NCBI GenBank assembly: GCA_936450465.1
Contig: OW388293.1
Span: forward strand, 31,005,860-31,069,859
DNA from: Gibbula magus
Lineage: Eukaryota > Mollusca > Gastropoda > Trochida > Trochidae
Reading direction: 5' to 3'
DNA: 64,000 nt
In this document: piece after piece, positions 37,084 through 48,676 of the stretch
Numbering within the stretch: the stretch's first letter is position 1
Layout of the letters: every line of letters starts with the position of its first letter
Program-made: the position numbers and the translations under genes
Notes under the pieces: generated by a model
The model's database searches: none
What the model was told of the DNA's origin: nothing
Seen by the model: the letters and a program-made list of their open reading frames with translations, nothing else

Positions 37084-38022
37084 CTAATGAGGAAAAGCTT
37101 TCTATGTTAAGTCGAATGTTTATAAGATGGATTGAACATCACAGACTTCAGACAATGTCTGATAAAACGAGACAAAGTAACATAAATCCAACATTCATCT
37201 ATGAACAAACTATAGTCTGAAGTCATGAGATGATAAAGCTTTATGCATGTTCCATGTTTATCACCTTCATCAATGTCGTGCTTTATGACAGTTAACGTTT
37301 TCCTGCACTGAACTTCTGAAACTACAAATAAATTTAGTTTTAAAATGTTTTGCTCAATGAGAACAAGGGGAATAGTAAACAGCGAGACTGGTGTCGTAAT
37401 ATTTATCGCAATGTTTCACTCGTGTTTAAAATCATCGACACATGAGGAACAGTTTAATTCATACAGATTGACACGCTGTTTAAAAGTCTTTTTAAACACA
37501 AATGTCACATACCGCTAGAAGAAAAAAAAGCATCTGCTTTAGTTCTTGGGTACTTTGCTCTTAGTTCAATTTGACGTTTTACGGGTAACAAGTTAGTGCA
37601 TTTTCTTTCTCACATTACCAGTTCAAATGAACTGCTTGAGAGGAAAATTTGATATCTTACACGCAAACCATGATGAATTATATACAATATACGATATCAT
37701 AGTTATTGAAAGTTCAAATGGCTCTAGGAATAAAAGTAATATTTAGACAGAAATGAAATGTTTACCGTTTGGTTTAAAATCTGAAAGCAAATCATCAGTT
37801 TTAATAGCTTTGTTAAAATGTAAAAGTAACATTTATCTGGGAATACACAAGCAGGTTCTCTCGAAACAGAATCACGGAAAATTGTAACAGACAGGTGACA
37901 ACTGTGTTTCCTTAGCCTTTGAATCATCCACAACAGAATATCGATATCCTCTGTGACCCAGGCCAGAATACTATGACCATTTTTCATTTGCTTTTAAAGA
38001 TACCTACCTTATTTTTCTTTAG

Positions 38023-38194
38023 CAAAACGTTATTGGCAATTCACATCAAGACATACTGGGATACTGAGGTGACTGTGTGTTTTTTTAGATGTAAGGTTTC
38101 TCAACCAGCTAAAATACATACGTGGTATAACTTTCACTTTGAGCATGATGGATTGAAACCTGTTGGTTATGATTTGTTACAAAATATTGGCTAA
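38023..38194 (+). pseudogene. Possible terminal exon (unit 3), broken in unit 1
   Basis: After an acceptor (TTATTTTTCTTTAG) one frame stays open for 57 codons to TAA, with a coding-like stretch (KVSQPAKIHTWYNFHFEHDG). The unit 1 copy near 18674-18846 has a one-base insertion that shifts the frame, although the downstream residues remain readable. No domain recognised. Confidence 0.3.
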
Positions 38195-38901
38195 ACTATG
38201 TCAAATAATCATTAGAGAGCACACACACACAGAGAGAAACTATCGATATAATTTCGCATGGTTTGAGTGTAAGACATTGAAGGTAGAAAGATGAAGATGC
38301 TTTTGCAGCAAGCTTATACCCAATGTACCTCACCGGGCTGATTTCCCTTTTTATTTTTTAAGTTTGGGGTTCAGTACACTTCTTATTGGAACTATCATGT
38401 TGACAATTTACGAATAGTGTATATATATATTTATAATGTTTCGCCGAGTAAATAACACGCTTACTAAATGTACAACGTCACAGGCAGAAAGGAATCTTTG
38501 CACATGCCTTGTACTCGTAAATGCACGAGGTTTTCCGAGTTTGGCTGCTGTTAAAATGTTCATATTATCCAATTAGCAAGCAATGATTCTTTTAACGTGT
38601 TAAAAAAGCATTCACTTGACAATAGGACTGGATGGTCATCATGGTCTCATCATGGCCAATATGGCGAACACCTGCATATCGAAATACTCTTACTAGTCTT
38701 AGTGACAATGACGCAAATGAAGAACATACGAATATTAATTGTGGGCCCAATTTAGGGTGATGTAACAGATTACTGACACATGTTGAAAACAGGATTGTGT
38801 AAATTAAATGTGTTCTTTGAGTAATGAAATGTGCTGCACAACTGGAAAGCATATGTTTTCATAATTGGATTACAATATTGTGTTTGACGACTCATCTCTA
38901 G

Positions 38902-39164
38902 AATCACAAGGAATGACTGGCAACTGCATGATATTTTATCAAGTGCTCTTCTACACAAATTCACCGTGTTACAGGTAAATGATATTTTCAGTATATAAAT
39001 CCATTGACTACTTACAATTTAAAGGCACTGTAGCACTTTTTTCCATTTCACCTTGGGGTCCATCAACGAATTCAAAAAGGGGATGGAGTGGTTCGAACAC
39101 TATGAAGTTCCCGAACACCCCGGTCAGCTGTTCATATACAATACTAATAGAATATCTGATAGGT
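38902..39164 (+). pseudogene. Unit 3 copy of the 19.56-kb exon pair, acceptor lost
   Basis: The first segment (38902-38974) keeps acceptor and donor; the second has lost the AG of its acceptor (CCTTAGGAG became CCTTGGGG). About ten amino-acid replacements separate it from unit 1 over about 60 codons, with hardly any silent change. Confidence 0.4.
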
Positions 39165-39519
39165 AAAGAGATTATGCAGCTAAGAATTTGTTTTTGGTTG
39201 AACGTACACCATTAACATGAACATTTCTATACCATTTCGTAATTTACTTCATGATTAAAATGTTTTTTTCGTGCATGTTTTGTACGGCTATCTAAGCAGC
39301 ATTGATTCATATTTAATTGAATGAAGTTCTTTTCTGCTTTCTGCTTTTTAACACACCTGCCTAGAAATACTCGTACAACCTATCATTGCGTATATGATTG
39401 AATGATTGATGCTCTTCAGGACATTAAATCCGCTTGCATATATGCACGGCTTTGTTGTCGTTTTTTTCATTCTCGCCATACGTAAGATCACCAAGGCTGA
39501 TACTATCAATACTAATCAA

Positions 39520-39886
39520 TAATAATAATGACAGTAGATAAACAGTAGTATATAGCGCACAAATCTCCGCGTTGTGGACTCTTCGAACATTATTACCCTG
39601 TCTAACCTAAGCTGCCGCAAAGCGCTTAAATATCACCTCCTCCACATCTTACACCAGGTACCCACTTACTGCTGGGTGAACAGAGGCACACGTTGAATAA
39701 AGTCACATACCCAGGGTGACACCATAAGTCTCTCAACTCATGTCTTAGTGTAGGGCAGGGAATCATCCTTCAAACTCTCAGTTAATTCAGCAATGAAACG
39801 GATAACTTGTGGCAAGCCGCGGCTATTGTTGCTGAACTTCACTGATAGTGGTCGACTGAGCTATGCACAGGACCACGTGCCACCAC
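39520..39886 (-). mobile_element. SINE-like retroelement, 367 bp
   Basis: Flanked by a perfect 8-bp duplication CTAATCAA (39512-39519 and 39887-39894). On the minus strand it starts GGTGGCACGTGGTCC, which resembles a Pol III A box, and ends with an ATT-rich tail (CATTATTATTATTG) typical of SINE 3' ends. Its middle contains AGCGCTTTG and GCGCTATATA words common in metazoan SINE tails. Unit 1 keeps only about 45 bp of its head, near 19933-19980. Unit 2 shows the uninterrupted context (TTAACCAAGAG). Confidence 0.8.
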
Positions 39887-40641
39887 CTAATCAAGAGAAA
39901 TATCATATATCATGCTTTCATGATGCCATATAATATCAAAGAAATTACATTGCAGTGTTCTTTTTAATAAAACTCGAGGCGAAGCCGAGAGTAATATTTA
40001 AAAAAAAACCCACAGCCATTCTTTCGCCCAGGGAAAAGTGTTAAGCTTAGCTCAACAAAACTTGGTATGTAATAAATAAACTTGGTACAAATAATCACAT
40101 GTAGTTGTGAAGAACCTGATATCTGCAAGGCCTATAGCTTGAAAATGATAATTTGAAAATCATATATAAAAATTTAATCATTAAAAATCTATCTAGATAT
40201 GTCATCTGTCAATAGTTATTGTTTATCCTAGTCTTATCATGGTCTGAGAAGTCATTTAAAATTAACTGTGTGCATGCAATATATTCACGCAATCATTTTC
40301 AATTACATACCGCTAAAATTGGGGGATAATCCATCTCTGTTGATAGCTCTTGTTGGTTAACTGCTCCTGATTTAAACAGTATTATATTTCCAAGTGACAT
40401 GTTACATACAATCAATTATGAAGAAATGAATGGAAAAAGGATTAGCAAACGGGCTTCACTGGTTCAACTCCATCTCCATCAATAAAAGTGTGTAGATGCG
40501 TTGTTTTCTGTGGGTAAAACAATAAAATCCCTTTTCTAATTGAAGAAATGAATTCCATGAATTTATGCCTTTCATCACGAAACGAAAATGCTGATTTGAC
40601 TTTTTGTTTTTCAAAATAAAGTCTCTTTTTCATTGTCTTAA

Positions 40642-40998
40642 AGGGGCAGTAGCACGTGTTTTGCAAATTTTATTTTTTTTAATTTCCCATAAATTTATAA
40701 TGATAGTTTATGACATTTAAATTTACTATAGAGGGTATAACATGTTATAACATAAACTAATTATCCGTAGTGGTAGTAACAGTGTTGCGTATAAAGCAAA
40801 AATTGCATGGCGGCCATTTTATTGTGAACACATTTTATTATTTTGAATGACAAAAACGATTACCATGGCTTTACGTAACCATGTACACTAATTTTTAACT
40901 TGATTTTCCGCAGAGAGAATGGTGTTTTACTATTAGTGACAATATATTTCAAATATATTTCATCAACTTATTTAAGCCAAAAACGTGCTACTGCCCTT
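40642..40998. mobile_element. TTAA-flanked MITE, family 2 (357 bp)
   Basis: Termini AGGGGCAGTAGCACGTGTTT and, inverted, AAGGGCAGTAGCACGTTTTT, flanked by TTAA (40638-40641, 40999-41002). Unit 2 has the empty site with a single TTAA at 35228-35231 in CATTGTCTTAAACATTATTT. The terminal sequence differs from family 1. No coding frame. Confidence 0.9.
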
Positions 40999-41741
40999 TT
41001 AAACATTATTTAATACCTTGGTAAGAGTATCAAACGATGTCCAACCTTACGAACAACACAACTAGTTGAATATTGAATATAATTTATATATCAAGTTCCA
41101 CAAATGAGTGGTATGTGTTATCTGCCATAGCTAACGGAATTGGAGGCAGTCTATTCAGGGAAACATTCATTTCACCAACATTTGACTGTTACAAACAAAC
41201 AAGTTCAGAAGCTTGTGCTACTCGTTAACTCCAACTTCATTTCAATCTTGTTACTATTTGGGTCTCGCTTGTCGCCACATTTACATATGCTGATTTTGTT
41301 CTGTGGACTCGCTGTGTATTAAGTTTGATATCATATCAGCATTGAAGACAAGCCATTTCATTGATGAAATTACAAGCACTTCAGAAGTAAACCTTAAACA
41401 AATTCGTTTAGTTTTCTTCTTGCTACGACAAGCTTTCAGGCAATGTAACAGTAAATGAACAACCCTTTGGGGTGAATATTAGATGCTTAAATAACAACAT
41501 TTGGAATGCGATCCGTCCGGATTTGCAACACATAATTCAGACTTAGCTGACACATTTGTAAGGTGAACTTCACCTGTAGCCCAATGACCTCATATTACGT
41601 CCTCTTTCGTTTAATCAAATACTAACTTATGGAATTGCTGTTATTGAAAATAAGCATTCTGATAACCTTGACATTCAATGGCTGATAGTTTGGAAGCCTA
41701 AACGTCTCTTTGACTGCACGTACTGAATGTCTGTATAGGTT

Positions 41742-41870
41742 AAAAAATGCGAAAGGGTGTTTATGAGATTTAAAACCCTTACCCTCGGGATAAACACAAG
41801 GGGCGTTAGCCTATCGTGTTTATCCCGAGGGTAAGGGTTTTTAATCTCATAAACATCCTTTGGCATGTTT
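41742..41870. repeat. Long near-perfect hairpin, about 50-bp arms (unit 3)
   Basis: The left arm (GTGTTTATGAGATTTAAAAC, then CCTTACCCTCGGGATAAACAC) pairs with the right arm (GTGTTTATCCCGAGGGTAAGG, then TTTTTAATCTCATAAACA) around an 18-nt loop. It would fold into a small-RNA-precursor-sized hairpin if transcribed. The unit 1 copy is shortened. It may equally be a foldback element. Confidence 0.85.
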
Positions 41871-42017
41871 TATCAAGCTTACAAACCGACCCCATGGTTA
41901 AATTTTATGTTTCAACTATTCTAATTGATAGTGCGAAAAAGAAAGGAGTCGTCCGTAACATATCCCCTTTGGTGAAAGGCAGTAGATATAAGTAGAACTT
42001 AGGAAACAACCTCATCA

Positions 42018-42410
42018 GCCTAGTCCCTGTAGCACAGTGGTATCATCGCTGCGCTTGATGTGCAGGAGTATTGGGGTTTAGGGTTCGAGACGGGCTATTA
42101 CTTAAGGATGTTCGCTCCTTCCTGTTGAACTCTCCAGTCTCATCTGGTTTCTGGTGTAATAGTTGGATCACTCGACTAGAAACCATAGGGTTGCAGGTGA
42201 AACGAAAATATTCGTGCTGATTTACGTCTGCTGTCAGCGAGACCGGATGTTTTGCTTCTCACTGGCTGGGGAAGTGTGCACTCCGCATGTGCGAGGACTA
42301 CGTTGTATGAGCGTCCATAAAAGACGAGCTCGGATGCGGGCTCGACACAGTCACAGTGGAAGCATGCCAATATGGGTGCAGCTCAGTAGCGTATAGCGCT
42401 CTTTGGTTCG
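42018..42410 (+). mobile_element. tRNA-derived SINE-like element (unit 3 copy)
   Basis: A box TAGCACAGTGG (42030-42040) and B box GGTTCGAGAC (42082-42091). Between them CTGCG-CTTGATG-TGCAG could form an anticodon-like arm, but acceptor and T stems pair poorly, so this is a SINE head and not a tRNA gene. It has a short extra stretch near 42140-42170 relative to unit 1. Confidence 0.62.
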
Positions 42411-43329
42411 TTCACACACTCACTCGAACACGGGTATATTTATAAACAATGTTACGTCACGTTAGAATAGCCATAATACATTTTGTCATGATTTGAATAT
42501 ATATTTAAGAACTTGTGTTGCTAGTTCTTATCTCGTATCATAATATCGAGTTTTTGACATAAGCCACGTGTTTTGTGTGACCTTTGGAGGCAGCCATTTT
42601 GAAAACGTTGAATATTCACGTCTTTTCTGTCTTCGGACTGCGGTTATACGTCTCTATAATTGTAAATTCACACAGTTTTTCACTACGGACCACTGAATTA
42701 TGCATTGAATGAACTTATGTGCAGGATTTATTTGTTTGAGTTTTCCTTGATGTTATTATTTGTGTGCATGCGAAAGATGACTGCCTGAAACCTGATATAG
42801 CATGAGGTCCACACACACAGAGTCACTATTTATAAAACTAATAAGAGAGCACAGAGATTCATAGAATTTCTGGGGCGGGTAAAAATCAAGCTCACACAGG
42901 TTCGGAATTTCGTGGGAAGTATTTGCGATTTGCTTGAGTTGAGAAATGTTATTTTACGAACTATCATCACTTGGATTTGAAAGATAGAAATTAAAGAAAA
43001 GTACATTTACAAACAATAAGTACTCTCTTATCAGGTGTTCACTGCTGTACCAGGTGTTCATGATGAACACCCGGTATGCGTCACGAACACCTCTGTGCGT
43101 TCATTACAATAGACAACTTAAGTTGGTTTTAAAAATGAACACCCAAATAAAACAAAAGAGCCAGTGTGTAACTTTGAGTAACCTCACCCTTAGGAAAAAG
43201 GAGCACCGGACGAAAAATTCTCAATGAGATGATTTCAACTTTAGGAGAAGTTGTTCATGAAGAAGAGTTTGATGGCACAATCATGGATGTTTTGCTTCTA
43301 TATCTTATACCTATTACTTCTAATCATCG

Positions 43330-43678
43330 AAAAGCCAATAACGACATTGTGGTTATGTATTATGCTTAAGCTCGAAAGCGTGGATTTGTTATAGCCAACT
43401 ATGGGAGATACTGCGCTGAACGTCAATGAAGCAATGTATGTTCAGAGGACAGATAAAGCGTGCTTCACAGTTGACCAAGTTGCTGAGTACCAGTCTTGAT
43501 TGGAAACTTCATATATGAAGCTGAACTCACTGTGATACCCCTCCTTGATTGAATTTTTAAATAACTCACTAAGATAAACGTAGACAGGAAATTTTTGAAA
43601 ACTCCTCTTGCGTGTTCTGTTTGATAATCCAACAGTACATCTTCAGATTTACCGTGATATACTGGACGATGGTCGTCT
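43330..43678 (-). pseudogene. Decayed copy of the 36.7-kb last exon (unit 3)
   Basis: The acceptor is kept (TTTTTCCACATTAG on the minus strand) and the start of the frame aligns residue by residue with the intact exon (IVQYITVNL against IIIYITVNL). A frameshift follows, and a TGA interrupts further on. Confidence 0.55.
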
Positions 43679-45636
43679 AATGTGGAAAAACTCTCTATGG
43701 TAAGTCGAATGTTTATAAAATGGATTAAACATCACAGACTTCAGACACTGTCTGATAAAACGAGACAAAGTAACATAAATCCAACATTCATCTATCGAAC
43801 AAACTATATAGTCTGAAGTCAGGAGATGATAAAGCTTTATGCATGTTCCATGTTTATCACATTCATCAAGGTCGTGCTTTATGGCAGTTAAAGTTTTCCT
43901 GGGCAGAACTTCTCAAACAAAACAATGACTTTTTGCTCGATAATAACACAGGGAATTATGATCAAAGTGATCGGTGTCGTAATGGTTGTACCTTGTAAAA
44001 ACACACGAGTCAAATGACGTCATATTTTCACGACTATGATGTCATACAAAGCATAAAGCTGCTGATAATACTTGAGGTTTAAGTTTCCAAATATAAATGC
44101 AAATACGATATAAGATGATAATTAATATGATAGTCCATTAAATACGTGGACAAAATAGATTCGAGTGAATAACATTCATGAAAACAACGCCCGATGAAGA
44201 CTGCTATTTCCAGTTGATTCACTTGCGCACCATAACCACATACTTATGTAGCGTCATCACCTCTTTAAAGCGAATGTGTACCTGTATTGTTGTTCGTGGT
44301 TGTATGAACATGTGTTTCAAATGTTTTTCTTATCAAGCACTGATCGAAAACTGAACAATTTATGTTGTCTCAATTCAACAATAGCGATTCTTTTGTGACA
44401 TGACAACATCTGAAATTAATACATTATGCAGAAATGGTGCAACTTCATAATGCTATAATATTGCTATTTTTTTTCATTATAGTTTTTACGAAATCTAATA
44501 AGATACCTGGTAGGCGTTTCTTTTGGCATATAACACAGGGTGTTAAGGGAGCTTTCAGTTTTAAACTCCAATATAAGGTATATAGATATATACGTCGCAT
44601 AAGTCTCGTTTTTCGTCGAGTAGAATTAGCATGAATTCTGGTTTGTTTGCCGATCCAAATTTGTATATTTGTATATGTATAATTTTGTAAGAAATGGTGC
44701 AACTTAAAAAAAATACAAAAAGTTAGAAAATCATCATAATGTAGTGCAACAATTGTTGATATGTATTTCTTTTAATTTGTAAAATGATATATATATATAA
44801 CCAACCCACGTTGTAAAAACGTCTTCATCAAATTTCAATTAACTTGTTAATGGTGAAATCTGTGCTCTGATGTACAAGTCTCGTAAAATTCGATACTTAG
44901 ATAGGTCTAATACATGAATAGAAGAAGAAAAACTACCTTGTACAAAGTAAGACAAAGTGAAATTCGTCTGATATGGTATGCTATTTTCTATTGTCTCCTA
45001 GTGACTTAGTTCAGGGACTCTTTTTAATGTGTAGTCAATAAGTTTTCAATATTTAAAATAATGTTTTCTTAAAACAAAGAGCCGATATATTGTAACGTTT
45101 CCCCGGGACAGAGTTGAATTTTACTGTTTAATTGAACACATTAATTGTTCGTAAGATAACTTTCCGAAATTTGATATATGTTTTGATATAAATGCATGAA
45201 GGTCATGCATGAAAGAACTGTCGACTAACAGACATCATATTGTTTCGCGATCCGATCGGATGGCCACATGAGAAAATCAGTATATTTTGCATTAGGAAAT
45301 TATGATATTATAACAAAAGTAAATTGGTTATATGTAGGAATACGGCTATTTAAAAACTGTGAAATAATATCTATCAGACGTTGTTATTGTTCACCTATAT
45401 ATTCTGAAAATGTTGATAATAGCCTCCAGACTTTCCATTTCTATCATTATGTTAATGTGTGAATGACCGATTAGTCTATCTCTCTGTTGGATACACCCAC
45501 ATACACTAACGTTCACTCTCTGAAATCTACATTTCAGCAAAGAATTGGAAATTAGAAGAAATAAAAATAATTTTTTTTAGAGTCTTCATTTTATCTAGTT
45601 TTGTCAAAGACGTTGACATGCTTTCACTAATTTCAG

Positions 45637-45741
45637 GGTCTGGATGACAGACTGTGTTACTGCTTTATGAAGGAAGAAATGATCAAATTGACGCAGGACC
45701 ACACTCGGTTTATGATAAACTTCTATAGAGGTGACCCCTGA
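45637..45741 (+). CDS. Coding-like exon segment, 34 residues, hypothetical
   Basis: After the acceptor CACTAATTTCAG a frame of 34 codons (LCYCFMKEEMIKLTQDHTRF in its middle) runs to TGA at 45739-45741. The composition is strongly coding-like: charged, helical, with two Cys. A donor-like AAG|GTATAT lies at about 45770. It sits directly beside the mariner insertion and has no counterpart in units 1 or 2. Could be the last exon of a gene or a fragment. Family unknown. Confidence 0.35.
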   Translation, partial: GLDDRLCYCFMKEEMIKLTQDHTRFMINFYRGDP

Positions 45742-45853
45742 TACCAGATGCACATGATGACAGTACAAGGTATATTCACTTTTTCACATTTTTATTAGGG
45801 GATGTTTCTAAATTAATTCTTAAAATATTCATACCTATGAAGTCAATGGTATA

Positions 45854-47152
45854 TACGAGGGGCGTTCAATAAGTGTTGCAACTTCAATATAAAACCAACT
45901 CGCGTAGTCAATTTTTTACTTTTATTTTTCAATATAGTTACCCTTCACCTCAATACACTTATTCCATTTCTCTTTAAGACTTTTGATGCCGCTTTTGTAG
46001 AAGTCTTCCGTTTGCCCCCCTAACCACGCCTCTGTGTCAGCTTTGACGTCTTCGTCATCCCGGAAGTGCCTTCCACGTAGGGCGGATTTCAGGTTTCTGA
46101 ACAGGAAGTAGTCACTGGGGGCTAGGTCTGGGCTGTAGGGTGGGTGGTTAAGCTGTTCGAATCCACAATCACGTATAGCGGCCTGTGCAACTCTTGACTT
46201 GTGGACTGGAGCGTTGTCATGCAAAATCAGAACACCACGTGTCAACATTCCACGGCGTTTCTGTCGAATTGTCTTTCGCAATTCTTGCATTAGGTTGGCA
46301 TAATATTGACCATTCATTGTAGTTTTGGTTGGCAAGTAATCAATTAAAAATATCCCTTTTGCATCCCAAAAGATTGTCACCATAACCTTGCCAGCTGATG
46401 GTTGAGTGCGAAACTTCAGGGGAGGCGGTGAACTCGGGTGCTTCCATTGCTTGGATTCCAGTTTAGTTTCCGGGTCCCAGTGGTGGATCCAGGTTTCGTT
46501 ACCTGTTACCAGACGAGACAAAACCTGGCTTCATCCGCATTAAACCGATCCAGGAGCTCCATGCAACTTTCGGTTCTTTTCTGGCGATCTCGTGCTGTGA
46601 GGTTTCTGGGTACCCATCTTGCAGATACCTTGGACATACCAAGATGGTCATGAATTATTTTTTCAACACTTCCAACTGATATCTGGAATTCCAAAGACAG
46701 TTCGGAAACTTTAACACGGCGGTCAGCTAAAATTCGTCTTTCGATAGCGGCAATAACTTCCGGTCGGGTGACTTCAGATGGCCTGCATGACCGTGGGTCA
46801 TCGTCTAAGGACTCCCTGCCCCGCTTGAACTGAAGAGACCAGCGACAAACTGTTGAAAAGTTAGGAGCATCCTTACCCATCACATTACACATACGATTAT
46901 GTATTTCTGTAGCTTTGCATCCCTCTTTAGTAAGGAACTTGATCACAGCGCGTTGTTCATGTTTGAGAGAATCCATGATTATGGAGACCCCTAGGTCAGC
47001 GCAGCTATTATATCTAAATAATTGTTATGTCTAGAAATTGTTTTGACATGTGTCAATGTTATGTTTTGACTATAGTAACACCTGCTATAAGCTGACACTG
47101 TTTATGTAAACACCAATGCCCCGCTTGCAACACTTATTGAACGCCCCTCGTA
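45854..47152 (-). mobile_element. Mariner element, 1.3 kb
   Basis: Inverted terminal repeats of about 28 bp beginning TACGAGGGGCGTTCAATAAG, flanked by the TA target duplication (45852-45853 and 47153-47154). Its length is as usual for mariner. The transposase frame is on the minus strand and broken, so the copy is inactive. It is present only in unit 3 of the macro-repeat. Confidence 0.95.
45922..46976 (-). pseudogene. Mariner transposase, frameshifted and with a lost catalytic residue
   Basis: The N-terminal frame (46506-46976, 156 codons) holds the helix-turn-helix region that binds the terminal repeats. The C-terminal frame (45922-46521, 199 codons) holds the DDD catalytic domain. The two overlap at about 46506-46521, where a single-base shift separates them; together they approach the usual mariner length of about 345 residues. 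Catalytic residues of the DD34D type: the second Asp is in HDNAPVH and the third in SPDLAPSDYF, 34 residues between. The first Asp, normally in TGDETW, is Asn here (TGNETW). That substitution alone should abolish cleavage, so the copy has at least two lesions. Confidence 0.95.
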
Positions 47153-47154
47153 TA

Positions 47155-47700
47155 TCAACGTCACAACCTATATAGGAATCCAGAGTTACTTTTCAGTTAA
47201 AAAATAGCTGAAATGAATGACACGCTTCTGTTTCCTCCCTTAATGTAGTTCGATGGCTTTTTTCAATATTTTACAAATTAAATGATTGCATTAACTGCTA
47301 TTCCAAAGTCTTGTTAGAATCTACCTACATACATGGTCGAATTACCCTTATCATAATAACAAACCGATAACTCATCATAATTAACACAATAATGCACATT
47401 GAACCTTATGACATCAATGCGGAATTACAAGTATAACATACCGATTAGCTATCTAAATCTTGACTGGGGACAATATTAATTGAACAATTTATTTTCCTGA
47501 ACGTCCAAATTTCATTCGAAGCATTACAAAAATATAGGATGGCGACGATCGATAATCACCGATAGGGATAGGAAAGGATCTGGTCAGTCGACAGTTCTGT
47601 TATTCAACAAAGGACTCGTTTTACATTGATATTCCATCACCAGAGTTTTAAAGAATTATGTTCATTTCCATTTGACAGTGGGAAAACAAGCTAAGTAAAA
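47155..47700. other. Unit 3-specific spacer, no gene recognised
   Basis: AT-rich DNA between the mariner and the point where homology with unit 1 resumes (AGGACTCGTTTTACATT near 47610). No coding frame or repeat seen. Confidence 0.5.
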
Positions 47701-48290
47701 TACCTTTATGATTTAATTACTGAACTTCTACATGTATGCCACTCGTGGGTGGATATCGATCAGCACGGTATAAGTATTCTCATTATGGCGCGGTATAAGG
47801 TGACACAGCAGCATCACACTGTTAAAAGCAATGTATGATAGGTGCCATGAACCTCAGGTAACGTCTTCATATTCAAAGAATAGACAGCTTGTAACTGATA
47901 CATACTGGCTTCATCACATGACGTCAGGTGAGGTTAGCTTTCAAGAGTATTTCACTTATATCGCGGCTGCTAGTATTATGGCAGGGAGAAAGCCCGGAAC
48001 GCCATGTGGCTATGCATTGCGGTGAAACCTGCGAGCATCGGCTGGAACTAGCGAACGATGGGTGCACATGACGTCAGTCATAACGATATATACCTATCAT
48101 ATATGTGTGTCGGCGGACTATGTAACAGACTGCCCCTATTTTGGTGAAACTGATTATGTCGACTGTACATGGAAGAGTTGCGTGAGTTATTGTCCTGCAG
48201 TAGCTTGGACTGATATTGTCATTGTTACAGAAAGGCTTCAAGCGGGCAAAGTTGTATAGATTTTACATGTGAATATATAACAGTAGTCAT

Positions 48291-48650
48291 TTTAGGCAGA
48301 AATGTAATGCTTACCGTTTAGTTTATGAAATGATCTGAAATTAAATTTTAAGTGTAACATTTATATTCCCATGCCGATGTTTTTTCTCGAGTTAAACTCA
48401 CGTAAAATTGTTACAGACATATGATAAATGTGTTTTCTTAGCCTTTGAATCATCCACTACAGAATATCGATATCCTCTGTGCATGACCTCAGGCCAGAAC
48501 ACTATGGCCAATTGTGAAACTGGATATTTTTAGGAACAGTTGCTCCCAATGCTTTCAAACATGGTAATATGGTAACATATATGTACCTAGTCGGATTACA
48601 TTGGCACCAGCTGGTTAGTTTAAACGCAACGTTCCATGCAGAATGAAGAC
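48291..48650. repeat. Stub of macro-repeat unit 4
   Basis: About 350 bp homologous to the start of units 1-3 (GGCAGAAATGTAATG, TACAGAATATCGATATCCTC, GGCCAGAACACTATGG). Homology stops where the 33-bp minisatellite begins, so the array is broken there. Confidence 0.8.
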
Positions 48651-48676
48651 AGCACTGGCAAGATCACTACTTGAAG

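Larger units (their letters stand above)
32336..37735. repeat. Macro-repeat unit 2 (5.4 kb, internally deleted)
   Basis: Begins with the same block as units 1 and 3 (CAGAAATGTAATGTT, GAATGTCGATATCGTCTG), then the 19.6-kb homologue, the GTGGACTCGCTGTGTATTAA block at 35.5 kb, the CAGGATTCAGGGAATGAC block at 35.96 kb and the minus-strand exon at 36.7-37.1 kb. The SINE-like head and hairpin are missing. It carries the most intact minus-strand exons of the array. Confidence 0.82.
37736..48290. repeat. Macro-repeat unit 3 (10.6 kb)
   Basis: Repeats the landmarks of unit 1 in the same order and is closer to unit 1 than to unit 2. It carries a SINE (39520), a TTAA MITE (40642) and a mariner (45854) absent from its sisters, and lacks about 800 bp corresponding to 28.69-29.49 kb. 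About 2 kb around the mariner (45.58-47.6 kb) has no counterpart in unit 1. Confidence 0.88.

Noticed and set aside
42023..42096. Functional tRNA-Ser-like gene
   Set aside because: A and B boxes and an anticodon-like arm are present, but acceptor and T stems do not pair and the body continues like a SINE.
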